From Auanema rhodensis (taxonomy: Eukaryota; Nematoda; Chromadorea; Rhabditida; Rhabditidae), in NCBI GenBank assembly GCA_964057225.1, contig OZ059894.1:10612131-10676130 (forward strand): a stretch of 64,000 bases of DNA. Direction: 5' to 3'. A program made the position numbers and the translations under genes. This document shows positions 1 through 12,923 of the stretch, in pieces. The notes below the pieces were generated by a model. The model was given only the letters and a program-made list of their open reading frames with translations. It had not been told where the DNA came from and did no database searches. Position 1 is the first letter of the stretch, and each line of letters starts with the position of its first letter.

Positions 1-638
1 CGAAACTATGGCAATTCGTCTTCATCGGTGCATTAATTTCAGCCGGAAATTTAACACACCTCGGTAATAACGCCACCAAAAACTAGCTTTAAATCAGGAA
101 TCGCTTCAGTAAGCGATCCCGCTAGTTTAGAATCATTAATTCCTAACACTACTTTCTTCTTTTTCTTTGGGAGGTTGCTTTCAAGAAAAGCAACTAAATC
201 AGGATGAGCAAGTCCTACACAGCTCAGAATGAAATATCAAAAAAAAAGACAAACTTCTTACCTTCAGAGAGAGAGTTACAGTTTTCCAAAGCAGCTTCAG
301 TGTTCTTGAATGGATCAAAAGAAGCAAGCTTCACAATACCAGAGAATTTTCCACCATCGGCAATAGCGGAATCAACCTAAAATGTTTTGCAATTATATAT
401 TTTGATCAAATTACTAAATTCATTCAATTAAAATTAGAAATTGCAAACTAATGTAGCATACGTACGAATCGTCAAGGATTTTAGCCACCAGACCGGGATA
501 CCAGCATGCGAATTTTAAAAAAAAGAAAAGAAATAATACCTCTGGAATGATCAATCCTGCATCTTCAAATTCCTTAACTTTAAGAAGGGCATATCCTACA
601 GCGTGCTCGTAGAGCACATAATGAGGAACTTCGGACAT
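1..638 (-). CDS. nol-56: NOP56 (box C/D snoRNP core protein), 5' part only
   Basis: Three exons join in frame on the minus strand: 638-540, 376-262 and 214-60. The start [19 protein letters not shown] matches the Nop56 N-terminal domain ([10 protein letters not shown] motif). Later exons carry [35 protein letters not shown] and a GGVITE motif, all in the family order. NOP56 is a scaffold of box C/D snoRNPs, which 2'-O-methylate rRNA in the nucleolus. After base 60 the frame meets a stop, but a GTGTGT donor sits there, so I read an intron running out of the window; the coiled coil and Nop domain lie outside. The start is preceded by TCTTCTAG, a likely trans-splice acceptor. The gene is divergent from the lipase at 1458. 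Nop58 is the main alternative, but the N-terminal motif fits Nop56 better. Confidence 0.88.
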
Positions 639-1457
639 GGTTAACGCACCCTAGAAGACTCAGCATAATTCCTTCTTAATTTAAAAGTAAAAATACACAC
701 AAATGCCCAAAATCAAAAATAGTCACAATATTTTGCGTTTGTTACGGTAGGCGGTTCGCCGCGAGACCTATAACTGATTTAACATTATGATTAAAACTAG
801 GTCAGGTACCTTTAATAGTGCTTATTTTATTGCTAATGGGAAGATTTGGATGTAAAGATTACGCTTTGATTATAATATATATTTTGTTTATTCAAAGTAT
901 AAAAATATCAAACAGGAACTAGGATCACAATGTTTTCAAAAGTTTTTTATAAGAGAAATTACATAGATCAAAGTTATATTAATTATAGTATTTTGGAAAT
1001 ATTTTTTGGTTTGATTAGGATTTAAAATTATATTTAGATGATTGAGGTTTTGAAGTAATTTTTAAAATGCGAATTATACATTTTAAACTATGACGTCGGT
1101 ATTTGATTTAGCGTCAATGATTTCATTGGAGTTTTCAACCTTGTGTGCAGATAGCACGCACATTTGTCATTTCTTATCGTGTTTTGGGGTAAGTAAACTT
1201 CTAGAGAAATATTTTTGGGCTCAAACTCCACTTTCAGTATTAAAGCTGATAGACACATGTTGTCAAAGTTCTTCATTAACAGGCAAAAAAGGCTGTCTGC
1301 ACGTGTTCTAAAGATATCAAAGGAGAGCAAATGTGATAATGAATAGCTTTAAAGGAGAGAAAATAAATCATTTTTCTTCCGATAAGGAGAGTAGAAACAT
1401 TGTATTCTGAATTCTCTCTTGAATCTACATAATTTTCAATACATTCTATAGTGTGAT
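639..1457. promoter_or_regulatory. Divergent intergenic region, nol-56 / lipase
   Basis: About 820 bases separate two genes read outward, so promoters for both should lie here. A short GC-richer patch near 738-772 contains GGCGGTTCGCCGCG. The short open frames at 1088-1330 lack splice context and recognisable content. No motif can be assigned with confidence. Confidence 0.4.
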
Positions 1458-2895
1458 ATGTTTAAAGAAGTAATTCTATTATGTGCCATCAGTAGTCACG
1501 TATATGCTGAAATAAGTGGGCCAATTAGCTCTGATTTCCGCAGTTGGCTATCAAGGTTTGTTTCATTTCCCAGCTAACCAAATTAGTATACCTTCAAATA
1601 TTAAATAATTAAGAAAATATTTAAGTATAAGAAAATAATTAAATGCTTTAGTATTAGCTAATTGTCTGTAAAAACTAATAGTTTAGAAACAACTACGAAG
1701 CCGATAATTTTGCCCGTGACGATTATGCAGTTAAAGGAAGCTTTGGAGGTAAAACCAAATCAGCTAATACTGTATGTTAAAGATAAATTGTACTTGTTAA
1801 CTAGAAAAAACTCTTTAAGGTTTTTAACACTCCTGTAATATTCGTTCATGGAAATTCTGATTCTGCTTTAAAGACAAACAAGGATGCAACAGGCTGGGAT
1901 AACAGCATCCAAGTAAGTATTCTGATGTTGAGCCGTGTATACGGTCATTCAAACTACCATATTCATTCTATTATCTGATTATTTATTAAGCATTTCCTGA
2001 GCAAAGGGTACACGTCAGCGGAGCTTTATGCTACTTCTTGGGGAGATAACAAAGCTTTAAATGCAGGCACAAGGTACGGTAGAATACACAATGACATTTC
2101 CACAACACGTTGTCACCACATGGCCAGACGATACTATATGAGGCTTTTTTTCCAGAACTCATAATTGCCATGATGTTCAAAGACTTCGTCGATTCATTCT
2201 AGCTATCCTGAGCTACACCCAGAAACCAAAAGTTTCAGTTGTTACCCATTCTATGGGAGTCACCTTAATGAGAAAAGCCATCTTAGGAGGAAAACTCTCC
2301 GGAGATGATGGTTTGTAGTGCGTTTTATTTCTTGAATCAAGTTAATATGCAGGAACCTGTGATTTGGGAGAATCGTTGGGTGATAAGGTTGAAGTTTTCC
2401 TTGGGATTTCCGGAGCAAACTATGGTTTATGTACATGTGAAGGAACAGGCACTATGCAACATACATGTAATAAAAAGGTATTGAAGATTGGTATCCTGTT
2501 AATCATGTGTTTTAAAATTCTTCAGAATGGTCTATTTCCTGGAGACAGCTGTGGTATGAATTATTTGACTTGTGGAATGAAGCCCCTGCCGTGGCCTTGT
2601 AAAGATATTTCATATTCATCATTCCTTATGAATATGAATGAAAGCCCTTCTCATCTAGCTGATTATATCTTCTCAGTGTGGAGTCATAGTAAGCTATTCG
2701 TTGCAATAATTGCACAACTAACGTCGACCCTCAGGTGATACTCTAATTGGCTATGATAACGAAGTATGGGCACGTCCAACATCTCTGATTCCTCAATCAA
2801 CTGGCAGAAAAATCTATGACATATACTCTCACATGCAAACAAAAGAACTAACTTTCGAAGACCAGTATAACATGGTCAAAATGCACTCAATTTGA
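1458..2895 (+). CDS. Secreted class 2 lipase (LIPS-type)
   Basis: Eight exons (1458-1555, 1687-1771, 1805-1912, 1991-2073, 2156-2310, 2353-2477, 2526-2688, 2735-2895) sum to 978 bases and encode 325 residues. The product starts with a short signal peptide, then GSFGGK and PVIFVHGNSD (oxyanion region). A nucleophile elbow, THSMG, sits near residue 163, and paired cysteines follow (ANYGLCTCEG, TCNKK, DSCGMNYLTCG). This matches the nematode lipase class 2 / EstA-like family, whose members hydrolyse ester bonds of lipids outside the cell or in the gut lumen. A histidine in YSHMQTKE near the C-terminus is the likely catalytic His. Exon 2 runs past an earlier GT to a GTATGT donor at 1772, because only that choice keeps the frame. 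Substrate is unknown. Confidence 0.88.
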
Positions 2896-5518
2896 TTTTA
2901 TTGAAACAAAAGAAACATATATTCAAAGATGTTTATATATAATGATGTTGTAATAACTGTACACAAACACCTTAAACCACAATTCCTATAAGAAAAAAAA
3001 ATTATAAACAATAATTGTTTTGTTGAGATAATAAAGTTGAATCCTTTCTATTCTAGGAAATTTAAGTTCAATTCAGGATAGGGTTCAACACTATATTTTG
3101 AATTATGAATGTATATATTGTATATATTGTATATCAATTATAATTATAATTATAGTTTTAATTTGTTTTGTAGATACATGTGTAATAAAGAAAATTCCAT
3201 TAAACTTTTCAAACTTATTTCAATTTGAGTTTTTTTGTTTATGAGAAAATGATTAGAGTTCATAATCGGCTTATTCATGAAGTTGAGAAGATTCATTACT
3301 CTTACTTTGAAATCAAAAATCAAAATATCATTATATCGCCAGGAGATAAGAAATAAAATTACACGTGGTTTCTTCTTGTAAAGGATTATGTGACTCCATG
3401 ATTCACTTAGGCAAAAGTTCAGAAACAGACAAGACGAATAACATTTTTTTGTAAAAAAAACGTTCTTGGTCTTGTCGGTTAAGCTCAGAATTTAAAGATT
3501 GAATTCAGACCGAAAAAATTGCGGTGAACGATGAAGCTTTAGCTATTCAGGAAACTACCAACGGCAAAAAATGTTCAAAACAGAAGTAGTTAGCAGTATT
3601 TCTGTTGGCAACCGTTTCATAGAAACAACTTTGATGTGTTCAGTTAGAATAAACGGGAGCAGATGGTATGTTGATCTTTTCGTAAATTTTGTTTAATAAT
3701 CAAAGTTTAGATTTCTGCTTGTGCAGCCCTTCTTATTTACCGCATTCATCCCCAAAAAACAGCTTTGTTAGGTATCATCCTATTGGGTTGGTAGCTTTTG
3801 TTTTTCATAATAAATAATGATTTGTTATAGTTTTGTGTTGGGTCATTTTGCTGACGCAATCAAATTCTCCGAATCTTAACAATATTATTTCAACACCAAG
3901 CTTCACAGAGAGTACATCAACAACAATACAAGAGTATGAAAAGATTTAAAAAAATACAAGGACATACAGTTTTACTTTTCAGTGAAATATAATTGAACTG
4001 AGCGTGCGATGAACGATATTTCTACGTAATTTTTGGTCTTGTACTTTAATTATATGGTTTTGTATATATATGTATATTACATAATTACATTACATTGATA
4101 GTTAATAGCTTTTGAATTTATAACATTCATATGTATATTGAGCTTGAGATCTTGAAATGTTAAAGCATTTGTTATGTCATAATCACATGGATTTTGAGGA
4201 TTAAATTAAAAATGTATATATATGAGAATTTCAATTTTGAAACAGAAATTATTATTTTATTCTATTCCAGTAGAGAAAAGGGCGCATAACTTGGAATGTC
4301 GTCATGGTAACTTTATAACAAGTAATGAATTAAATTTATAAGGTAAATCATCAAATCAATATTGTTTTATTTTTATTTAAATAATGAAGTTACTACTTCA
4401 TTACCATATTTTCACGTGAAAATGCTATAGTAAAATGATTTCAAATTGACGTGAAGTAGTATATAGTGCATACATGATGCAATCTTGACTGGTGGTCATT
4501 TTATTTTCTTTCCCTTAACTTTGATTGAGTAAATCTTTTTTTTCTTCTCATTTCTGCTAAACTCTTTAAAAGGTTTTAATTATTTGTGTTAGATTACTTA
4601 ATAAGTTGAAGTGATAATTATATACCACGAATAGATTTGAGTTTATTTATAGAATCTATTATAAATAACGGAAAAAATAATATACATATGATTTATGCAT
4701 ATCATATATACCACAAATGAGATTTTTGCACATAACAGCAAGATCGAATAGATCACAAGTTGCTATGGGAATTGAAACATATACATAGTGGAACTCATTG
4801 TACTTGGTATATGTACATGTATATATACATACATATATGTGTATATTATATGGATACGGTAAAATGTTATATATTTTTTTCTTAATATCACTTGTTAGAC
4901 CAACATATAAATTATTGAAGTCTAGTTACGAAACTAGATGTAATAGTTATGTAATATATACATATAGTATGTATAATTAAGTTTGAAATATCATTAATGA
5001 ATAAGTTTGGAAAATGCTATAACTAAAGGTGAAGTATGTCATGTATGTAGATAAAATATTTATTTTCTAATGATCAAAAGATAATTGATGATATGAATGA
5101 AAACCTATAATATACATATATAATATATACAAATACATCTTCTTATACAAATCTTGTATGGTTTCTATTATATGATTGTTTGGTTTCTTTTCATAATCAA
5201 CTATCTTGCTTCAAATTTTCTATGAAAAACTCACAATCTCACATTCGAGACAATACAAGGGGATTGGTTGCTTACCTACATTCATTTATTTCTTTTTTAA
5301 AAAAAATAAGATTTTCTCTTTTTAGTATTTGTGATCAACTTCATAAAACATGTAAAAGTTTGCATTTGAAACTTTTTGCTATATCTCTTCTATATCAAAA
5401 AATAACAATATGTTATCACTTTTTTTTTTGAAATTTTCAGATACAGAATTTTTCAGCCTGTGCACGAAAATCAGCTTGAGTTTTTATGCTTATAATTAGG
5501 AGGGTAGGTGGTGAACAG

Positions 5519-5521
<3 letters not shown>

Positions 5522-5572
<51 letters not shown>
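5522..5572. repeat. (GA)n microsatellite
   Basis: Uninterrupted GA dinucleotides, about 25 units. It lies 390 bases before a (CT)n tract of similar length, so the two are inverted copies of each other. Confidence 0.97.
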
Positions 5573-5575
<3 letters not shown>

Positions 5576-5956
5576 AGAGAGCCAATCAGAGCAACAGCTG
5601 AAAACTAATTTTCCGTTTTAGTTTTAATCAAAAGGTTTCGAGCATATTTGTGAAAAAAAGTTATTTTTCCCATAGCAAAGGATTCGGCACATGTACATCT
5701 ATATATACATCTGTATGTATTCTGATAGTTTTCCATAGAGATTTTTATTATTTTAAATTATTTTATATAATTTACTGTATGAAATAGTTTAATAATTTAT
5801 TTATATTCTCAAAAATTTCCTTTTTTGAAAATTTATCATGAAAACAATTCATTGCACTTTGCGTTTTGATTAAAAAAAGATATTCCGCATGATGAAATTT
5901 ATATAATAATTGAATTTACTTTCAAACTAACTACGCTGATGTTCCTTCTGCCATCT

Positions 5957-5960
<4 letters not shown>

Positions 5961-6017
<57 letters not shown>
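5961..6017. repeat. (CT)n microsatellite
   Basis: Uninterrupted CT dinucleotides, about 28 units, complementary to the (GA)n tract at 5522-5572. The open frame over it (5939-6169) is a Ser-Leu artefact of the repeat. Confidence 0.97.
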
Positions 6018-6019
<2 letters not shown>

Positions 6020-6960
6020 ATTTTTCACTTTCTCTCTTTTTCATTTTTTATATACTATATCTATTTGCATATACAGTCATGTGCGATGAAAGTCGGACAT
6101 TCATTAGAAACCTCAGATCTTTTTACAGAAACTACAAAATTTCAGAAAAAACAATATTTTGCTTGTTAAACAACCCTATTGAATTTAGAAAAATCCCGAA
6201 AAAATACAATTAATCCTGTTTAAAAGTATTTTCTGGGATTTCCTATATTCTCAATAACTGCTTGAAGCCTTCTGGCTTGGATTCCACGACTTTCTTCAAG
6301 ACTTCTGACATAATTTTCTTCTAGGACTATATATATATATATATAGACTTATATATTCATATCAACGTATTTCAAAATTTCTTACACGATTTACGAAAGT
6401 AATCACCTTCTATTGAACCGTTAACCCAGGTGCTAATGAATAGTTTTCATGACATTTTGCTATAGAAAGTTAAATATGCTAAAGAAATATTTCATTTTCT
6501 CTGGAACCTCTTAAGCTGTCTTGCTACCTCTGAGGGGTGTGTGAGCTCGTTGAGCGAAATCACAAGATCTCCAGATGTGAAATCATGCTACCACATTTGG
6601 AAAATTAGAGGCGGTACTTGCAATCAGTGCTCCTCATTCATTGCATTCGAAGTCTGTCTTTCTCTAATACCAGCCTCGAGCTCCTCCTCCTGCCTCCTTT
6701 CTGCCATTATCTGCACCACATAGCTCTGTTTCTGCCGCTTGATTTCAGATTTCAGGCCCTGCGTTGTTGCCCATTTCACAACAAGTTTTGTTATTTTCAA
6801 TAAGCTCATTTCTATTTTCAAATTATAAAAAGAATAGCGAATAAAGACTTTGCAAGCTCAAGTAGAACACGTATATTCTTTCGCTCATTACTCTTCTCAT
6901 GCAAACGTTTCTACTTTTTGAATTATTCTTAAACATCATTTGTATTTTCAACTTACAGCC

Positions 6961-6967
6961 TTTTCAG
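6961..6967 (+). promoter_or_regulatory. Candidate trans-splice acceptor, Ly6-like gene 1
   Basis: TTTTCAG ends 17 bases before the start codon at 6985. No matching upstream exon was found, so it is either a spliced-leader acceptor or the end of a 5'UTR intron. Confidence 0.5.
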
Positions 6968-6984
6968 CGTTACTAAACTTCAAC

Positions 6985-8433
6985 ATGTCCCAATTGACAA
7001 TTGCCGGTGTCTTGATACTCTTACCTACAATCTTAGCTCTCCAATGCCATCAAGTTTCAACTCCACTGAGGTTGACTGATCCTATCACCTCTCAAGCTAT
7101 GGTATGTAATGAAGTATAGAATAAGCAAACAACAGCTAATTTTAATGTTTTTACTACTTCATACCTAACTAAGTTGTAAAGAACGAAATAAATTTTATTT
7201 GGCAAATGTTAGAATGATAATAAGATTTGTCGCAAATTGCTTTATATTATAGAAATTCATTTACTTGAACTTGAAAAACATATTACACAACTTCTATTAT
7301 TCAAAATCATACATTCTGATTTTTCTATTTTAGGAATGCGGATTTAATGCTCTATCTTGTGTCAAGGTTGTTGATATGACTAATGGACAGTATACCAAAG
7401 CTTGTCAATACACCAACTGCACTAGCGTAAGAAACTTCTTTTTCAAAACATTATTTAACACAGAAACTAATACTCCAAGTTATATAAGCTTTCCAAATAA
7501 TAATTCTCCTCTATTTATAATAAAGGAGTGATTGAAGGAACTAAAGGGTTTCACAGAGATTAGAAAGTTTGCTCCTCTGAGACCTTGTTTAACAACCTGA
7601 ATAAAATTCTCAATTTCATTTCCTGTAAAACGATATCATTGAAAAGAGAAATCTTGGGTTTGCTCACATATATACATGTAATTACGATGATATATCGTGA
7701 GATAAAGTGATACAGAGAGAAAGAAAAAGTATGAGAATTTGAGGGAAAGAGTGAGAGAACAACGAAGGAAGTTGAGCACATTATGACAGTTGCCATGGTT
7801 TCGTTGAGTGAATGTAAGTGATAGCAATAGATTGCCAAGATACAGAGAAAAGGAAAAAAGCAACGAGAAAGAGTATTGCATAAGAGGAAATATATGAGAG
7901 GAATGTGAAATGAAATTCAATTTCATAGTTAACGTATGAATATTATCAATTACTAACTCATTTTGAAATATTTAGAAATAGCCGGAAACGAATAAACCTT
8001 TTCTGAAACAAATTACTATTAATTCATTTACATACTTTATTTGCAAATTATACATAAACACAGCAGCTTGAGTTGTAGGTCCTATGATTTTCAAATATGA
8101 CTGAGTTTCATTTGAAATAGGTCATTTTGTACATTCGCTGCAGGACAAATTAAAAAAATTTAAATCTTATATATCATCTTTCTTTACAGCCAACAGGAAC
8201 CACCAATCAACCAGCTCAATGTTTCAACACCTCTGGACAAACTGGACGCGAAACTTACAATTGCTGTTGCTATGGAAACGGGTAAGTTGAAGTTTATGAA
8301 AACTGACTCTTGATCAGGCAAAATTGAAATAATTATAATTTATTTTAGTTGTAATGCTGCTCCTCAAAATACAGTTCTTGGAGCTCTTGCTGGTACTTTG
8401 GTCTTGTTTGGAGCATCAAAGTTCTTCTTCTAA
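6985..8433 (+). CDS. Small Ly6/three-finger-like protein, probably GPI-anchored (copy 1)
   Basis: Four exons (6985-7101, 7334-7426, 8190-8281, 8349-8433) encode 128 residues. There is a signal peptide (MSQLTIAGVLILLPTILA), then ten cysteines ending in YNCCCYGNGCN, which resembles the terminal CC-x-x-D-x-CN motif of Ly6/uPAR-type and nematode ET-like modules. A hydrophobic C-terminal tail follows (ALAGTLVLFGASKFFF), as expected for GPI attachment. The family gives small extracellular membrane-tethered proteins, often modulators of receptors or channels; the specific role is unknown. The next gene has the same exon pattern, with exons 1 and 2 of identical length (117 and 93 bases), so the two are tandem duplicates. 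The 763-base intron 2 holds only shadow open frames. Confidence 0.85.
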
Positions 8434-10734
8434 AGGAAACAGATGATTGTCTACCGTAGCCAACGATTGCTCCAATGTTTTACATATAAATTACTTTACA
8501 TCTAAACATATTTATATATGTAAAACTACCTCAATCATTTGAAAAACTTTTTGTTTTTAGTATTTATCATACCTCAAGTTTAGTTTTGAAAAATACTAAT
8601 GAAAAAAGAAAATTCTTTCACTCTTCCTTTTCAAGTATATTATCTTCTTTATCATGCCAGTTAATCATTCATTTATACATATAATATATATTAATATTTA
8701 TTATATAATTCCATATATATACATTTACATATATGACATAATTGTATCAATTATTTCTTCATCTCTATCTATCTTCTTTAATTAATAATATTTTATATTT
8801 TTATTCTATAATATTCAATATATATATTTTTTTAAAAACTCTTCTTTTTCTATCATCTATATACATCTATCTCCCTTTCTATATATTTTGTATCGTAACT
8901 ATTAATTGTATTTGAATTAAATTATAATAAACAGCTGAAACAAAAAAAAACTAATTAATTATATTATAATATATATTTTTTTTGCATATATATACATATA
9001 CATGTATAATTATATGTAAAAAAATATAAAAAAAAGTTTAAGAAAGTGGAAATAAATTGTTTTGTAAGGTTTCAAGAAAACAAAACAAACATTTTCAAGT
9101 ATTATTGTTCAAATACCATACAAGCATATGTATCAAATATTCAAATTTTTCATTTTTAATTGAAAATAAATGAAAATCGGTTGTATCAAAAAGAAAAAGA
9201 AAAAATTAGAATAAACAATGAAATGATGTTTTAAAAACTTGTTAGAAATACATATATAATTATACAATACTATATGTTATATGTAGATACATATAGTATA
9301 TCTTGAGAATAGAATATAAATATATTTACATATTTATATATAATTTTGTCTTCATTATTCAAAATAAAACATTTTTTTTGATTGAAATGCTAAAAAAAAC
9401 ATTTGAAAAATATTGTATTATTGATAATTTTTGTATTCATATTTGACAAATTTTTCATTTTTAACTATTCTATATAAACAATTTCTTCTTCTTTTTTTTG
9501 CAGGTATGGATGAATGTATATAAATATATTTTGTATAAATAATATATATATATATATATATTTCTATAGATTATTATACATATATCTTAACTAAATAATC
9601 ATCCCTGAGGGTGTTGAAGCTAATCTAACACTTACCTTATAATTTTTATTTTTATATAACATTTGATAATTGATCAAACAAGCGTATGATAAAATGAAAT
9701 ATTTTTACTATACAATAATAGAATAATTTATTCTTATCATCTAGTATAGTATAAAGATATACATATGTGTTATGCATAGAAATATTTCAATTTTATATTT
9801 TTAAATAATTTATTTTTCAACCTATTTGAATATATAAAATATATATAATTATTATGCATCATTTTCAATTTCAAATACCTATAATATCCGTTGTTTAATC
9901 ACTAAGTCTTTTAATTGTACATGTTATATAACATATATCTATATATACTATATACTATATTATTAACTATTTTAATATAACATTCCACCCCTTTACATCT
10001 ATTCATTCAACTAATATTTTACTATAAATGAAAGATTTCATTTCTCATTTATATCTTTCTTTTACTTTATAGCAACTTCTCAATATTAATTTCATATTTT
10101 TTGAATTATTTTTATTTATTTTTCACTAAATATTTTGATTTATTACATGTACATATATATGTATTTGTTTTTTATTTTATTTACTAAAAATATGTTAAAA
10201 GCTTTTGCGTTCACAATACAATCTCTAGATCAATATTCATACAACATATAGTAAATTTTTCATTTAAATATTGTAATTTTAAACCTTTAAAACTAAAGAA
10301 ATTTGAAAATTTTGATGAAATGATGCTTTTGAGAACTCGAATATTAGGTGTTGCTATGGGAGATTAAGCCTCCTTTTCGGTAAATAATCTCTTCATCTGT
10401 CTGTATTTCTTTCTTTATCTATTTTCATCTACATATATGTATGTTTATCTCTTCTACTTTGTTCATTCTTATTTGAAAGAACTGTTTTGAAGATATTCAA
10501 TGTAATTTTTCAGAAATTTCATTACATCTGAAAGATAGAAATATCAAAATCTAATATAGCTGTTCTCGTCTATGATCAACATGTATTTTCCCAAATACTT
10601 TTACAACATTTTCTGTTAAATATGATTACCTTTTTCCTCAAAATAATAATATAATATGAATTCAAAATTACTATTTTAACTATATTATTGATAAAAAGTT
10701 TATTTATATATCTGATTCATCCTGTCTATTTCAG
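8434..10734. other. Intergenic between Ly6-like copies
   Basis: Very AT-rich, with an (AT)n run near 9543-9561 and many ATATAC blocks. A short piece near 10342-10380 recalls the CCCY-encoding exon end of the flanking genes (see findings). No full gene was seen. Confidence 0.5.
10729..10734 (+). promoter_or_regulatory. Trans-splice acceptor abutting the start codon, copy 2
   Basis: TTTCAG is followed immediately by ATG at 10735, leaving no room for a genomic 5'UTR after the acceptor. This is typical of spliced-leader addition in nematodes. Confidence 0.6.
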
Positions 10735-11361
10735 ATGGTGCTGTTCTTTCAAATATTGGTATCATGCATCTGTTTATTCTCTGTCGCCAGTGGATTACGG
10801 TGTTATTTAGAGCAGGGATTCCTGAACCAAACAAATCTTGGAAATCTTACAGTACGTATTCAATTATTCTTTTTTTTTTAAATTCTTTTATACTTTAAGT
10901 TATTGATTAGAATTTATATTTTAAATAATATTATAGGAATGCTTTGGAGTTGCTTATTCATGTACTAAATCTGTAAACTATTTTACAGGAACATATTTGA
11001 AATCATGTAGTCCAACAAATTGTACTGTGGTCAGTATTTCATTTGTTATTTTTCTGTTTTTATTGTTTAATTGAAGTTGTGAGAATGAAGAATGCTTTTC
11101 AGCCAACAGCTTTTGACAACTCTCATTACGGACCAGCTGGATGTTACAATACTACCAGAATGCCATCATCTTCTGGAGAAGTAGTACCTCAAACAGCAAC
11201 TTGTTGTTGCTATAACGATGGGTAAATCTTTTTGAATATTCCTGCTTTAACTGTCTGTATTCATTTTCAGTTGCAATAGTTCACCTGTGAACAGCAGATG
11301 GATCGTTTCCGTGCTAGTGACGTTGGTTCCCCTCTACCTTGGAAAGTTATATATTCATTAG
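10735..11361 (+). CDS. Small Ly6/three-finger-like protein, probably GPI-anchored (copy 2)
   Basis: Four exons (10735-10851, 10937-11029, 11103-11221, 11271-11361) encode 139 residues. The order is signal peptide, LRCY, ECFGVAYSC, SCSPTNC, a longer loop than copy 1 (AGCYNTTRMPSSSGE), TATCCCYNDGCN and a hydrophobic tail. Here the final motif keeps the Asp that copy 1 replaced with Gly. Exons 1 and 2 have the same length as in copy 1, and all three introns fall at equivalent sites and phases, so this is a tandem paralog. The length difference lies almost wholly in exon 3. NxT/NxS sequons (NQTN, NLTE, NCT, NTT) suggest glycosylation. Expected at the cell surface; ligand unknown. Confidence 0.85.
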
Positions 11362-12923
11362 TTTTCAATAATCATTTTCCGCTTTTTTTATCATTTTTTA
11401 TTCCAAAAAATAGCTTTAATTGTTTTAGTTAAGTCCACCAATAATATATATTTATAACAAAGATCTTATATAGTACATTTGGCTCAAAACATAATAGTTA
11501 GGATTTCCATTTGAATATATAATTCCCATATACTTATACATATTCATATATACATGTGTATATCTAATAATTATTTGAATAAAATATTAAAAATTGTTTA
11601 AAAAAAAAAGAAAATTAACTATAATATGAAAAAAAACGATAAAAGGTTGAATATAAGGGAAGTAATGTTTTAATGCTCAGTGAATAGATTGAAAAGATGT
11701 AGCTGTATGTGGAAATAATAAGCTCATTTGCTTTATGAAGCAAATGAATGAACAGTTCTACGTTCTTATGATAAGCTTAATCGAGACTATGCTGCTAATT
11801 AGGTTTTGAAATTTCGTGACATCATCATACTCAAAGAAGGAGTGATGATCAGGGTTTTAGCAATTGTGATTATCAATTGGATATGTTCTCATCAATAAAT
11901 ATCTCTGCCATCTGATGTTAAAGATGAAGAAATAATTGAGAGATGAAGTTTAAGAAAGAGATTGTTAGAGATAAGTGACAATAGTTAAAAAATATAATTG
12001 AAAATGAAGATAATCTGAGAAGTTAAGATATATAAAGTAAAACCTAGGATGGGAGGATGGGAAATGAGAGATGCTTTGAGGATACCACAGCAGGGATACA
12101 ACTAAGTGAAGCTGTAGCATTGAGAGAGAAAAGAAAAATATGAGAAAGAATAGATAGAGGTCCTGTAGTGATAGCGAGAAAGAGATCCAAGTGTTGTTTC
12201 TTCGGCTGTCTTCTTAGCCTCGTTCTATACTTATGTATCGTTCATAGTGTAATCTGCTCTTTTCTTCTTCTTCTTATTCTTCTAGCTTTAACTCTTCTTT
12301 TCCTTTAGTCTCTACCTATATCTCCCATTCTTTCCCAGTCTCTTTTATCTTTTCTGTCCATCCAACGATATACACCCCCTCGTCTTGGATCTGATCCATT
12401 TTGCCATCGACAATCTATTCAGCTTTAACAGCCTCACAACTTGTTTCTTACTTATTCTACAGTTCTATTAGCTATTATTGATTAAAAAGTACATATATTC
12501 TATTTATTAAACTATTTATATATTCCATATTTCTTTTTTTAAATTAATTCTCCCAAATTGCTTGAAACTATTCTTACTTTCTATGGTTAATATCTTAGAA
12601 CTTTTAAATTTAACGTATTATCTTTAAAACTTTTTTTTGTTTTCATATTGATTTTTACAAAGAAATTATTGAGAATTATGTTTCTTTTTCTATTTCTTCT
12701 AATTTAATTTAATTTTTTTCTTTTTTAAAACCTTAATTTGGTTTATATGAATACCTCTATTTGTCCTCACCATTGCCGTCTTTGTCAGTCAGCTGTTCTC
12801 TTTTCTGTTACTAAATCAACTCACATCGATCAGATTACCATTAGACGTTCACTTGACTGACCGTTCCAATTGTTTTTTACGAAAAATAAACTTTTTTTTC
12901 AGAACAATTCTTTGGCAGCAAAG
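11362..12923. other. Intergenic, promoter side of the giant gene
   Basis: AT-rich up to about 11690, then a purine-rich stretch (about 11930-12190) followed by a pyrimidine-rich one (about 12245-12370). The acceptor CTTTTTTTTCAG ends at 12902, 21 bases before the start codon at 12924, and may be a trans-splice or 5'UTR-intron acceptor. No gene seen. Confidence 0.45.

Larger units (their letters stand above)
2896..6984. other. Intergenic, AT-rich, no gene seen
   Basis: Behind the lipase there is an AATAAAG signal near 3030. The rest is AT-rich with many ATATAC runs and two long purine/pyrimidine microsatellites listed separately. The open frames here (for example 4798-4980, 5180-5431, 6541-6723) are low-complexity or have no splice partners and no family resemblance. 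I see no gene. Confidence 0.5.

Noticed and set aside
7560-7926. Minus-strand frames of about 92-96 codons
   Set aside because: They lie inside intron 2 of the first Ly6-like gene and are hydrophobic, low-complexity shadows.
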